Numbered from the stretch's first letter, positions 44,273 to 52,596 are shown. The stretch: 64,000 bases of DNA from an uncultured Eubacteriales bacterium (GCA_902786465.1 CADACQ010000003.1:62001-126000); one strand, 5' to 3'. A program made the numbers and translations. The notes: a model not told the origin generated them from the sequence alone.

Positions 44273-46762
44273 ATGAAAGCAAAGAGAGCTATCTATACCA
44301 TCCTGTTGATCCTGTTCAGCCTTATCCTGGTCGCTGATCTGGGGCTTTGGTTCCTGATTCCCGATGGGACGGCCGCCTCCGAACCGGAAGCGGGCTTCAC
44401 CTTTACCCCGCCGGAAGGCGTGAACGCCGCTGACGCCGGCGAGGGCCCGGAGGGCCCCGGCCGTCAGCGGCCCAGCCGGTCCTCCAAAAGGGAGGAAACG
44501 GAAACGACGGCTTCCCTGGAGCTCCCTGATTGGGTCCCGTCGCAGCTCGTTGAGCTGCTGCCCCTGGTCCAAAGGGTCCGCCCCTATGGGCTGTATATCC
44601 TGATCGCCGCCATTTTGGGCATGGCTTTGTGCATCCTGCGGCTGGTGTTCCTCAATAGAAAGATCTGCCGGCAGGAGGAGCAGCAGGGGGATACCGTCTC
44701 CCTGCGCCGGGTGGCCCTCTGGCCTGCCTTTATGCTGCTTCTCGGCGCCCTGGTGCTGGTGGTGATCCTGTTCCCCGTGAACGAAGAGGAGGAAGCGGAG
44801 AGCGGCGCTGTGGCGAACGTCCAGATCCTGACTGGCACGGTAGAGGAGAAGGACTTGACCAGCTTCCTGCAGTCCGCCGGGTCCCTGGCGGAGCAGGAGG
44901 CCGTGTCATTGGAGCTTCCCGCCTCCGTCGCCATCGAATCCGTGTGCGTGAAGAACGGCGACACCGTCACCGCCGGCGCGATCCTGGCTAAGGCGAACAG
45001 GACCTCGGTGATGCAGGCCATCGCCTCCGTCCACGAGGTCCTGGAGGAGATCGACGGTCAGCTCCAGAAAGCCCGTGACGCCAAAGCCGACGGTTACCTC
45101 ACCGCCCCTGTGGCGGGAACCGTGAAGGAGGTCTACGCCCAGGCCGGAGAAAAGGTCATGGACGTGATGAACGAATACGGCGCCCTGATGCTCCTGAGCC
45201 TGGATGGGCGCATGGCGGTCCAGATCCCGGCGGCGGAGGGCCTGTCCATGGGCGGCTCAGTCACCGTCACCCTGCCCGACGGGACAGCGCTCCTCGGCCA
45301 GGTATCCTTCCTGGAGGAGGGGGTCGCCACGGTGGTCGTGGTGGACCGGGGCTATGCCGTGGGGACCCAGGTGTCTGTGGCGGCCGAGGACGGGACTCTG
45401 CTGGGCAGCGGTCCCCTGTACGTCCACAAAGCCCTGCACATCACGGGGTATCTGGGCACCGTGGCCCGCATCTATCGGAACGAGGGGAGCGTCGTCAACG
45501 AGGGCTACGCGCTGATCGGCCTCGTCGACACGGCGGATCTGGCGGAGTATCAGGCCCTGCTCCAGCAGCGGGTCGAATACGAGCAGGAGCTCAAGACCCT
45601 GTTCGAACTCTATGAGGACGGCTACGTCCACGCCCCCTGCGACGGCGTGGTGAGCGGCCTCTCCGATACGCTCACCTATGCTTCCCTGGCGGATATGACC
45701 GCGGGCCTCATCGTCCGGCAGCTGGCCACGGGCCCCGCCGACGCAGAGCCCCAGACGTATATCCATTATGTGGGCGAGGTCCTGGAGAACACGGGCGGGC
45801 TCCTGTCCCTGAACGTCTCCGCGATCCCGGTGAACGTCACGGATTACAGCACCATGCCCGCCCTGTCCGGCGCCACCATGACGGGCACCTACACCATTCC
45901 CGGCTCCTCGCCCATCTATCTGCTGGACAGCGGCTGGCATCAGATCAGCGCCGAAGACATCCTGGCGGGGGATAAGGTGCTGTTCACCTTCGATCAGAAC
46001 GGGAGCCTGGTTTGGGTGATCGTGCAGCATACGGCGGCCAGCGCCACCCCCTCACCCACCCCTACTCCCTCACCCACACCTACCCCCACCCCCGACGGGT
46101 CCTCCCAGCCTTCCGGCACGCCGGGGCCCGGGGAGAGCCCCCGCCCGTCCCCTTCGGCAGGGACCGGCGGCAGCGGCCACCTCGGCGGCGGAGGCAGCAT
46201 CCGCATCCCCTCCTCCGGCAAGACCGGCGCCACCGACACGAAGAAGCCTACCTACACCGTGGCAAAGCAGACGCTTTGCACCGTGACGCCTCAGGAAAAG
46301 ATGCTGATCACCGTGCCCATCGACGAACTGGACGTCCTGTCCCTGTCCCTGGGCCAACAGGCCGATCTGTATCTGGACGCTCTGCCCGCCACCAGCTTCA
46401 CTGCCACCGTCACCGAGATCGACCCGGAGGGTGAGAACAGCGGCGGCAACACCAAGTATTCCGTCACGCTGGCCCTGGATCGGACGGCCCAGCTCTATCC
46501 CGGCATGAACGGCACGGTCTGCTTCCCCCGGGCCCAGCGGCAGCATGTCCCCACGGTGCCCCTGGCCGTTTTGGAGGAGGACGGCAGCCAGATCCTCGTC
46601 TATACGGCGTATGACGCGGAGACGGACCAACTTCTTTCTCCCGTGGAGGTCCAGACGGGCCTTTCCGACGGCACCGACGTGGAGATACTCTCCGGCCTTT
46701 CGGTAGGCGACGATTACTGCTACCGATACGCCGACGCCATCTCCTATGTGACGGAGGAATAG
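44273..46762 (+). CDS. Large adaptor-like protein with several membrane helices
   Basis: An 829-residue relative of the 553-residue adaptor upstream, sharing lipoyl-like strands (SGPLYVHKALHITGYLGTVARI matches RGPLYIHQPLNVTGYTGTVSRV there). It has three hydrophobic helices (about 6-28, 104-128, 148-168) instead of one, with a charged loop between the first two. A Thr/Pro/Ser linker (about 585-650) is inserted before the last beta-barrel. It lies 9 bp after the permease, so it belongs to the export operon. A second, larger adaptor in one operon is unusual; it may act as a structural partner or a sensor. Confidence 0.75.
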   Translation: MKAKRAIYTILLILFSLILVADLGLWFLIPDGTAASEPEAGFTFTPPEGVNAADAGEGPEGPGRQRPSRSSKREETETTASLELPDWVPSQLVELLPLVQRVRPYGLYILIAAILGMALCILRLVFLNRKICRQEEQQGDTVSLRRVALWPAFMLLLGALVLVVILFPVNEEEEAESGAVANVQILTGTVEEKDLTSFLQSAGSLAEQEAVSLELPASVAIESVCVKNGDTVTAGAILAKANRTSVMQAIASVHEVLEEIDGQLQKARDAKADGYLTAPVAGTVKEVYAQAGEKVMDVMNEYGALMLLSLDGRMAVQIPAAEGLSMGGSVTVTLPDGTALLGQVSFLEEGVATVVVVDRGYAVGTQVSVAAEDGTLLGSGPLYVHKALHITGYLGTVARIYRNEGSVVNEGYALIGLVDTADLAEYQALLQQRVEYEQELKTLFELYEDGYVHAPCDGVVSGLSDTLTYASLADMTAGLIVRQLATGPADAEPQTYIHYVGEVLENTGGLLSLNVSAIPVNVTDYSTMPALSGATMTGTYTIPGSSPIYLLDSGWHQISAEDILAGDKVLFTFDQNGSLVWVIVQHTAASATPSPTPTPSPTPTPTPDGSSQPSGTPGPGESPRPSPSAGTGGSGHLGGGGSIRIPSSGKTGATDTKKPTYTVAKQTLCTVTPQEKMLITVPIDELDVLSLSLGQQADLYLDALPATSFTATVTEIDPEGENSGGNTKYSVTLALDRTAQLYPGMNGTVCFPRAQRQHVPTVPLAVLEEDGSQILVYTAYDAETDQLLSPVEVQTGLSDGTDVEILSGLSVGDDYCYRYADAISYVTEE

Positions 46763-46802
46763 ATCAGTCCCGTTCTTGCCAGAACAAAGGGGCGGCATAC
46801 GC

Positions 46803-46833
46803 AAAAAAATGCGGAGCTCGTTAAGAGCTCCGC
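46803..46833 (-). terminator. Terminator of the RraA-like gene
   Basis: GCGGAGCTC and GAGCTCCGC pair perfectly around GTTAA. On the minus strand the hairpin is followed by ATTTTTTT. It may also slow the convergent plus-strand export operon. Confidence 0.88.
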
Positions 46834-46853
46834 TTGCGGTATACAGGGGAGGG

Positions 46854-47555
46854 TTACGGCTCGTAGACGCCGTCGATGATCTCGAAGCCCTTCTCATTGA
46901 GGGACTTCTCCACCCAGGCGCGGTTGGCGGTGCCGTTGCGGGCCGCGATCAGCTTCTTCTCGTCGGCCTCCTGGAACTTGCGGGCCTCCACCAGGATGGA
47001 AGCGGCGTCCTTGCGGGGGATGCAGATGATGCCGTCGGGGTCGGCCAGAATGATGTCGCCGGGGTTCACGCTGATGCCGCCGCAGGAGATGGGCACGTTG
47101 ATCTCACCGGGGCCCTCCTTGTAGGGGCCGCCCGGGGTGGTGCCGGTGCAGTACACGGGGAAGTCCCACTTGCCGATCTCGTCGATGTCGCGGATGGGAC
47201 CGTCCAGGATGATGCCGGCCACCTTCTTGGTGAGGTACAGGTAGGCCATCATGACCTCGCCCATGAGGGCACGGGTGTCGTCCTCTTCGTTGGAGACCAC
47301 CAGCACGTCGCCCTCGTGGCAGAAGTTGAGGGCCGCGTGGAGGGTCAGGTTGTCGCCGGCGCGGCACTTGACCGTGTAGGCGGGGCCGGCCATCATCTGG
47401 GCCTTGGGACTGCTGACGAGCTTGATGCGGGGGTTCATGGCGCAGCTCCTTCCCATCACGTCCGCGGTGTTGGACGCGGGGATCTGCTTGAAGGCTTCCA
47501 CCAGCTCGGGATCGGGCATGTTCCGCTGAAGATAGATTCGCTTTCCGACTGACAT
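46854..47555 (-). CDS. RraA/HMG-aldolase-family protein
   Basis: A 233-residue protein of the RraA-like superfamily. VVSNEEDDTRALMGEVMMAYLY and the metal-binding DGPIRDIDE loop are clear, followed by an NVPISCGGISVNPGD strand. Members are often 4-hydroxy-4-methyl-2-oxoglutarate or oxaloacetate lyases rather than RNase E inhibitors, and RNase E regulation is unlikely in this context. GGGAGGAAAACTT precedes the start. It is on the same strand and just downstream of the dehydrogenase operon, but has its own promoter and terminator; a link in amino-acid or keto-acid breakdown is plausible. Confidence 0.85.
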   Translation of the reverse strand: MSVGKRIYLQRNMPDPELVEAFKQIPASNTADVMGRSCAMNPRIKLVSSPKAQMMAGPAYTVKCRAGDNLTLHAALNFCHEGDVLVVSNEEDDTRALMGEVMMAYLYLTKKVAGIILDGPIRDIDEIGKWDFPVYCTGTTPGGPYKEGPGEINVPISCGGISVNPGDIILADPDGIICIPRKDAASILVEARKFQEADEKKLIAARNGTANRAWVEKSLNEKGFEIIDGVYEP

Positions 47556-47620
47556 AAGTTTTCCTCCCTTTTCAAAACTTGATGTGATTACCGATCGGGT
47601 CAGTTTCCTTTTACACTGTT

Positions 47621-47650
47621 ATTGTACATGCCTTTCTCCCATAAATCCAA
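47621..47650 (-). promoter_or_regulatory. Promoter of the RraA-like gene
   Basis: On the minus strand TTGGAT (47645-47650) and TACAAT (47621-47626) are 18 bp apart, about 65 bp before the start. Confidence 0.65.
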
Positions 47651-47731
47651 CAGAGATAATTCCGCTTTCCCACAAACAATCTTTGTGAAGGCAAGGATCA
47701 GAGCGAAAGGCACAGCGTCAGCAATAGAGAA

Positions 47732-47756
47732 GATCCCCCGGCAAAGCCAGGGGATC
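47732..47756 (-). terminator. Hairpin ending the dehydrogenase operon
   Basis: GATCCCC and GGGGATC form the outer stem and GGC/GCC the inner stem around AAA, with one C/A mismatch between. It lies 58 bp past the FAD-protein stop. The minus-strand run after it is only moderately T-rich. It shares its core with the hairpin at 51558-51588. Confidence 0.65.
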
Positions 47757-47814
47757 ATGATTTCAGGGCCGACACTCTTTTGGACCGTCCCTCGAGTCAG
47801 GGGACGGATATGGT

Positions 47815-48963
47815 TCATACCACGGAGGGTTCGGTGAACAGGTTGCCCTCGGCAAAGCGAGAGAGCTTGAGCCGAGAAGCGTCGATGGTGGGTTCGAGGC
47901 CCAGGATCATCTCGGACATGACGGTACCCGTGACGGGGCCGAACATGAAGCCGTGGCCGCTGAAGCCAACGGCCAGGTAAAAGCCCTCGATGCCATCCGC
48001 CTTGTCGTAGATGGGCTGGCGGTCCGGGGACATGTTGTACAGGCCCGCCCACTGCCGGATGACGCGGAGCTTGCCGATGGCCGGCAGCACGTTGTCGATG
48101 GTCTTGGCCATTTCCTCCAGGAAGTGCCAGGAGGAGGTCCTTCTCAGGTCCCGGGGCTCTGAGGAGTCCGCGCGCCCCATGATGAAGGAGCCGTGGGGCG
48201 TCTGCTGCACGTACAGGTTCAGGTTGAAGGCCATGACCATGGGATCCTGCATGTGCTCCACAGGCTCGGTCACCAGGATCTGGTGCCGCTCCGAATAGAG
48301 AGGCAGATCCAGGCCCACCATCTTCGCGATGCCCTGGGACCAGGCGTTGGCGGCGTTGACCACGATGGGGGTCTCGATATAGCCCTTGTTGGTCTCCACG
48401 CCCACGACCCTGCCCTTCTCCGCCTTGATACCCGTGACCTCGGTGAAGGTGTTGAACTCCACGCCCAGGCGCTTGGCAGCCTTGTAGAAGGCGTCGGTGG
48501 TCTTATGGGGATTCAAAAAGCCGTCCTTGGGGCAATAGGCCGCGCCGGAAAGGACGTCTGTATTGAGGTGGGGCACCAGCTCCTTGGCCTCCGCCAGGCT
48601 GACCATGCGGGAAGGGATGCCGCAGGCGTGCTGGACCTCCACGTTCTTCTCGAACTGGATCAGCTCTTTTTCGGTGTCGGCGATCATGAGATATCCGCTC
48701 TGACGAAGCTCGATATCGCCGTCATATTCCAGGATCTCGTTGGCATGCTCATAGAATTCCGTGGAGAATTTGGACATGCGACAGTTCATCTCGGTGCCCC
48801 ACTGCATTCGGAATCCCGCGCCGCAGGCGCCGGTGGAGCCGGAGCAGATGAAGCCCTTTTCCAGCACGACGATATTCTTCGCGCCGCGAACGGCCAGATT
48901 GTAGGCGATGGAGCAGCCGGACATGCCCGCGCCGATGATGACGATATCCGCTTTAGTCTTCAT
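47815..48963 (-). CDS. FAD-dependent amino/imino-acid dehydrogenase, catalytic subunit
   Basis: A 382-residue DAO-family flavoprotein: N-terminal dinucleotide motif GAGMSGCSIAYNLAVRG, QWAGLYNMSPDRQPI substrate loop, and GFSGHGFMFGPVTG at the C-terminus. It resembles the beta subunit of heteromeric sarcosine/proline/hydroxyproline or opine dehydrogenases (SoxB/HcnC/OoxB-like). The four genes upstream supply the partners: BFD-like, 4Fe-4S, NAD-type FAD and 2Fe-2S proteins. The complex would oxidise an N-alkyl or cyclic amino acid and pass electrons through the Fe-S subunits. The substrate is not readable. Its start overlaps the BFD-like gene by 11 bp. Confidence 0.88.
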   Translation of the reverse strand: MKTKADIVIIGAGMSGCSIAYNLAVRGAKNIVVLEKGFICSGSTGACGAGFRMQWGTEMNCRMSKFSTEFYEHANEILEYDGDIELRQSGYLMIADTEKELIQFEKNVEVQHACGIPSRMVSLAEAKELVPHLNTDVLSGAAYCPKDGFLNPHKTTDAFYKAAKRLGVEFNTFTEVTGIKAEKGRVVGVETNKGYIETPIVVNAANAWSQGIAKMVGLDLPLYSERHQILVTEPVEHMQDPMVMAFNLNLYVQQTPHGSFIMGRADSSEPRDLRRTSSWHFLEEMAKTIDNVLPAIGKLRVIRQWAGLYNMSPDRQPIYDKADGIEGFYLAVGFSGHGFMFGPVTGTVMSEMILGLEPTIDASRLKLSRFAEGNLFTEPSVV

Positions 48964-49234
48964 GCTTTTCGGCCTCCTCCGCGATAAGATGCAGTTTCAC
49001 GCCGACCACCGGGGGACGGATGTTGTGGAACTTGAGGTCAGCCATGCTCTGGCCGGTGGCGTTGGCGATCTCCCGGAGCACCAGCTGCCCGCAGGTCTTG
49101 CCCTGGCAGGGGCCCATGCCCACACGGGTGATGCGCTTGATCTCATCGTAGGTCACATACCCTTGGGCGATGAGGTCCCGGATGTCCTTCAGCGTCACGT
49201 CGGAACAGCGGCAGATGATGGTGTTCTCGTCCAT
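48953..49234 (-). CDS. BFD-like [2Fe-2S] subunit
   Basis: A 93-residue protein starting MDENTIICRCSDVTLKD, with ICRC and GPCQGKTC as the BFD-type cluster ligands (CxC, then Cx4C). A longer frame begins at 49318, but the ATG at 49234 follows GGGAGG and gives the normal length. It is the redox subunit found in HcnB/OoxA-type dehydrogenases, here as a separate gene. Confidence 0.88.
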   Translation of the reverse strand: MDENTIICRCSDVTLKDIRDLIAQGYVTYDEIKRITRVGMGPCQGKTCGQLVLREIANATGQSMADLKFHNIRPPVVGVKLHLIAEEAEKHED

Positions 49235-49238
49235 ACGC

Positions 49239-49727
49239 TTACGCCTCCCTTCTGAAGTTCCTGAAGTCGTAGAGATATCGGCGATCCACCTCCAGGGTGA
49301 CCACCGGCGTGCGATCAAAGGAAGGGGGATTCATGACCCGGACGACCTTGGCTTTGCAGATGGGCTGTCCGGCGCGATCCAGCCCCACCACCGTCTCGCC
49401 CGCCTGGGGCAGGGGCAGGAATTCGTAGGGGATGCGGAACTCCACGGTGTCGGCAGATTTAGAACCATCGACGATCATGATGGCGAGGCCTGGGCATTTC
49501 GCCACGCACACGCCGCAGCCGGTGCACCGATCTTCGTCCCGACATGGGATATTGTTTATGTCGTCGCCTATTTGGATCGCACCGGCGGGACAGGCGGTTT
49601 GACAGGGATTGCAGGGGATCTTCTGATAGCACTCCACCACCGCCACGGGGCCTTTATTGATCCTCTCCAGGGAGGGGAACTTCGTCATGACCATTTCACG
49701 GGAGGCCACGCCTGTTTTCTCAAACAT
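49239..49727 (-). CDS. 4Fe-4S ferredoxin-type electron-transfer subunit
   Basis: A protein of about 162 residues with two clusters of Cys: CYQKIPCNPCQTACPAG and CRDEDRCTGCGVCVAKCPG, the second a classic 4Fe-4S motif. I place the start at 49727, 7 nt after AGGAGG; a start two codons earlier (49733) is too close to the RBS. The remaining 80 residues are beta-rich. It probably carries electrons in the dehydrogenase complex. It is one of five co-oriented genes. Confidence 0.85.
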   Translation of the reverse strand: MFEKTGVASREMVMTKFPSLERINKGPVAVVECYQKIPCNPCQTACPAGAIQIGDDINNIPCRDEDRCTGCGVCVAKCPGLAIMIVDGSKSADTVEFRIPYEFLPLPQAGETVVGLDRAGQPICKAKVVRVMNPPSFDRTPVVTLEVDRRYLYDFRNFRREA

Positions 49728-49739
49728 ATCCATTCCTCC

Positions 49740-50822
49740 TTACAGCTGGCTGATTTTCATCCCGGCACGGATCCGATCTCCCACGGGGCCGGATCTCAGG
49801 CCCTCGAGCTGCTTGAGATAGGCCTCTCTGCGCTGCTCGAAGTCCTCCGGCACGTGACCGAGTTTCGCGGCGGCACACAGCCCGGCCAGATACCCTTCCG
49901 CCATGGCGGAGCTGGCCTCCTCTATGCCGGAGGCGTCCCCCGCCACGAAGATGCCGGGGATGCTGGTCTCGCAGTTTTCGGTCCGCATGGGCACGAAACC
50001 GCTGAGCTGAGGGACGTATTTCATATCGACGCCCCGCATGGCCAGAAGTTCGTTCAAGGGGCTCAAGCCTACGGAGATGCACATGACGTCCACGTCATAC
50101 CGCTTTTCGGTGCCGGGGATGGGTTGGAACCGATCGTCCACTTCGCATACCACAGCCGCCTCCAGGCAATCGGTGCCCATGGCCTCCTTGACCGTATGGG
50201 AGGTCAGGATGGGCACGCCCATCCGGGCAAGCTTGGAAGCGTGGACCAGATACGCGCCGATGCGCGGGGCAGCGTCCAGGACCGCCACCACCTCGATGCC
50301 GGCCTGCAGGAGCTGATAGCTCACGATCACGCCGATGTTGCCGGCGCCCACCATCAAAACGCGATCGCCGGGGCGGATGCCGTATACGTTCATCAGCGTC
50401 TGCACGGCGCCTGCGCCATAGATGCCCGGCAGATCGTTGTTGGGGAAGGCCAGGGACTTCTCATAGGCGCCGGTGGCACAGATGATGGACCGAGCTCTGA
50501 CCTTGAAATACTCCTTCTCCTCCTTCAACACGGTGACCACGTTGTCCTCGTAGAAACCCACGGCGGTGGCGTTGAGCATGATCTCGATCTGATCGCCGTA
50601 TGCTTCGATCTTGGAAAGAAGGATGCCTGCGATGTCCACGCCCCGGTGGGAGGCGTACTGGCTCTCCGAACCGAAGAACATGTGGGTCTGTTTGATAAGC
50701 TGTCCGCCGGGTCTGAAGCTGCGCTCCAGGACGAGGACCCTGGCGCCGGACGATGCCGCGGAGATGGCTGCGCACAGACCCGCAGGGCCGGAACCGATGA
50801 TAAGCAGTTCGACTTCTTTCAT
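49740..50822 (-). CDS. NAD/FAD pyridine-nucleotide oxidoreductase subunit
   Basis: A 360-residue flavoprotein with two Rossmann motifs: GSGPAGLCAAISAASSG (FAD, about 10-26) and VGAGNIGVIVSYQLLQAG (nucleotide, about 157-174). GIFVAGDASG is the C-terminal FAD motif. It matches HcnB/OoxA-type alpha subunits, minus the BFD domain, which is the separate small gene. Its start overlaps the 2Fe-2S gene by 4 bp. Confidence 0.9.
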   Translation of the reverse strand: MKEVELLIIGSGPAGLCAAISAASSGARVLVLERSFRPGGQLIKQTHMFFGSESQYASHRGVDIAGILLSKIEAYGDQIEIMLNATAVGFYEDNVVTVLKEEKEYFKVRARSIICATGAYEKSLAFPNNDLPGIYGAGAVQTLMNVYGIRPGDRVLMVGAGNIGVIVSYQLLQAGIEVVAVLDAAPRIGAYLVHASKLARMGVPILTSHTVKEAMGTDCLEAAVVCEVDDRFQPIPGTEKRYDVDVMCISVGLSPLNELLAMRGVDMKYVPQLSGFVPMRTENCETSIPGIFVAGDASGIEEASSAMAEGYLAGLCAAAKLGHVPEDFEQRREAYLKQLEGLRSGPVGDRIRAGMKISQL

Positions 50823-51124
50823 TGGATCTTCCCCTTTCCTTCCTGGGTCTCGACCCGCATCCCTTCCCGGAGGAGGGTGATGCAGGTGCGCACGTTGGGC
50901 TCTCCGTCCACGACCATCTGGCAGGAAGCGCAGTTGCCGATGGCGCAGTAGAACCCCCGGGGACGATGCTTTTCCAGGCTCCTCGCCAGCACCTTTACCC
51001 CTGCAGCATGAAGTGCGGCCGCAATGGTTTCGCCTTCGAAGCCCGTCATGGGCTGTCCGTTGAAGGTGAAATGGATCTCCTTACCGCGGTCAAAGGTAAG
51101 GATCGGATGTTGGTCAATCCTCAT
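50819..51124 (-). CDS. HcnA/SoxD-like [2Fe-2S] subunit
   Basis: A 101-residue protein of the sarcosine-oxidase-delta/HcnA type (Fer2_4). YCAIGNCASCQMVV and the Cys in VRTCIT are the four cluster ligands. The open frame reaches 51142, but the ATG at 51124 has AAAGGA at proper spacing and begins MRIDQHPILTF. It is the first gene of the dehydrogenase operon, after a leader of about 340 nt. Confidence 0.88.
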   Translation of the reverse strand: MRIDQHPILTFDRGKEIHFTFNGQPMTGFEGETIAAALHAAGVKVLARSLEKHRPRGFYCAIGNCASCQMVVDGEPNVRTCITLLREGMRVETQEGKGKIQ

Positions 51125-51464
51125 TTCCACATGTCCTTTCATAATAATGATGAATTATCCCTTCTCGCACGAAGAAAGCCAATCCGATCATGGCTTTCTT
51201 CCAATGAGTCAATGATTTTTGGGTGTCCCTTCTTCCCTGTTCAGGGACAGCGGATCGTTTCCAAGGGGTCGATGGGTCCCCTGAAGCAGGGGCTCCCCCA
51301 GATGTCCTTCCGAAAGCGGCGAACGGGCGCGAGAAGCGCCGCCTTTCGGCCCTGTGATGACGAAACAAGCGTTTGACATAGCTCCATCTTTTCGACTCTT
51401 TTGCCAAAGAGTCAAGCCCACTTCCCGACCTTCGGATCGCCTATAAAAACAGCGCAATATAACC
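51125..51464 (-). promoter_or_regulatory. Hairpin-rich leader of the dehydrogenase operon
   Basis: Between the promoter and the first gene lie about 340 nt without a convincing gene. Stems seen: GAAGAAAGCC with GGCTTTCTTC (51171-51201), TGTCCCT with AGGGACA (51224-51249), CCCCT with AGGGG (51278-51292), CCGAAAG with CTTTCGG plus an inner CGGCG/CGCCG (51310-51349), and GACTCTTT with AAAGAGTC (51394-51413). This could be a riboswitch-like leader or an interspersed repeat. No T-box or known riboswitch core is recognised. Confidence 0.5.
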
Positions 51465-51470
51465 ATAGAT

Positions 51471-51499
51471 AATTTAGCATATCCTGCTGTCGATGTCAA
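51471..51499 (-). promoter_or_regulatory. Promoter of the dehydrogenase operon
   Basis: On the minus strand a perfect TTGACA (51494-51499) and TAAATT (51471-51476) are 17 bp apart, placing the transcript start near 51464. Confidence 0.75.
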
Positions 51500-51557
51500 C
51501 GAAGAGAAAGGGCCGACAGGGGCCGAACAGCCCATCCGGTTTCGCTGCAAAACGAAC

Positions 51558-51588
51558 GCTGCTCCCCCGGCAAAGCCAGGGGAGCAGC
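51558..51588 (-). terminator. Terminator after the amidase-like gene
   Basis: GCTGCTCCCC and GGGGAGCAGC pair perfectly, with an inner GGC/GCC stem around AAA. On the minus strand GTTCGTTTTG follows. It lies 24 bp past the stop and shares its core with 47732-47756. Confidence 0.75.
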
Positions 51589-51612
51589 ACGATGGTATTG
51601 GAAGAATGGAGC

Positions 51613-52596
51613 TTACGGTTCCGCGGGGGCATCGGTGATGGCGGGGGTGGCGGGAGGATCGGTGATGGCGGGGGTGGCGGGAGGATCGGTGATGGCGGGG
51701 GTGGCGGTGGGCACGGGCTGGCCGTTGATCTCAGCCACCAGACCGTTGAAGATGCCCTCGCACATGCGGTCGATGAACACCTCGTCGTGGAGGTTGGTAT
51801 AGTCCTGCTCGTTCTCCCAGTTGCCCAGGAGGTACGCCACGCAGGGGCAGCCGCATTTGTCGGCCACGGCATCGTCCTCCACCTGGACGCCGTTCTTCTT
51901 GTTGCTCTGTTTCTTCATGCCGGTGGCCAGCACGTAGGCATCGATCATCTTCTGGCCGAAGGCCTTGTTCTTCTTAGTGGCCTTCACATAGCAGGCGGAG
52001 GTCTTGGCGTTGATATAGTTGCACTTGAGGCGGACCACATAGGTGCAGCCGGCCTCCCGGAAGATCTTGGCCCGGGTGCTGTCCTCCACCTTGCCCTTGT
52101 CCTCCTCGGTCCGGCCCAGGACCACCTTGGCGCCCTGGCTCTCCAGATACCTCTTGAGATGGTTCGCCAGGATCAGGTTGTTCTCCGCTTCCTCGGGCCG
52201 CTTGGTGTTGTCACGGCAGGGGTCGATGCCGATGATCTGGCCGTAGAGGGGCGCGGAGATGTCCTGGGAAGGATCGGCGGTCACGTAGACCGTGGGCTCC
52301 GGGGTGGGGGGGGACGCCACGGGCGTGCCCAAAGCGGGGGTCTCCTTCACCTCCGGCGTGGGCGTGGGCAGAAGCTCGTCCTTGGGCTCCCGGGAGGGCT
52401 CCACGGTGGGCGTGGTCATGACCTCTTCCTGGACGGTGGTGCGCATGGCCTTCACCACGCCGGGACCGTTCTTGATGGCCCAGGAGATGCCCAGATACAA
52501 CCCCGCCAGCAGCGCCAGGCACACCAGGCAAAACAGGCTGAACCCGATGGGATTGCCGATGCGAAGGATCCTTCTTCTCTTTTTGATCTGTTTCAT
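51613..52596 (-). CDS. Degenerate N-acetylmuramoyl-L-alanine amidase (Amidase_3-like)
   Basis: A 327-residue membrane-anchored protein: basic N-terminus, one helix (about 15-40), a Thr/Pro linker, then an Amidase_3-like domain (about 118-295). The family zinc ligands look lost. The GHGG motif reads GIDPCRDN, the SIHAN motif reads RLKCNY, and the C-terminal catalytic-Glu motif reads CVAYLLGNW. Only the second-ligand Glu (EAENNLILA) remains. It probably no longer cuts peptidoglycan and may bind it or regulate another enzyme. The C-terminus has three PATPAITDP repeats from a 27-bp DNA repeat. Confidence 0.8.
   Translation of the reverse strand: MKQIKKRRRILRIGNPIGFSLFCLVCLALLAGLYLGISWAIKNGPGVVKAMRTTVQEEVMTTPTVEPSREPKDELLPTPTPEVKETPALGTPVASPPTPEPTVYVTADPSQDISAPLYGQIIGIDPCRDNTKRPEEAENNLILANHLKRYLESQGAKVVLGRTEEDKGKVEDSTRAKIFREAGCTYVVRLKCNYINAKTSACYVKATKKNKAFGQKMIDAYVLATGMKKQSNKKNGVQVEDDAVADKCGCPCVAYLLGNWENEQDYTNLHDEVFIDRMCEGIFNGLVAEINGQPVPTATPAITDPPATPAITDPPATPAITDAPAEP

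Noticed and set aside
49170-50951. Long plus-strand frame of 593 codons opposite the dehydrogenase operon
   Set aside because: It mirrors genes with clear Fe-S and FAD motifs, has His/Gly/Asp-rich composition typical of GC-rich antisense frames, and lacks a ribosome binding site.
51125-51470. T-box or known riboswitch in the dehydrogenase leader
   Set aside because: No T-box sequence (GGTGG type) or recognisable cobalamin, glycine, SAM or lysine core was seen; kept only as an unclassified structured leader.
51209-51550. 113-codon minus-strand frame through the leader
   Set aside because: Arg/Gly/Pro/Ser-rich, no RBS, and fully explained by stems; not a convincing gene.
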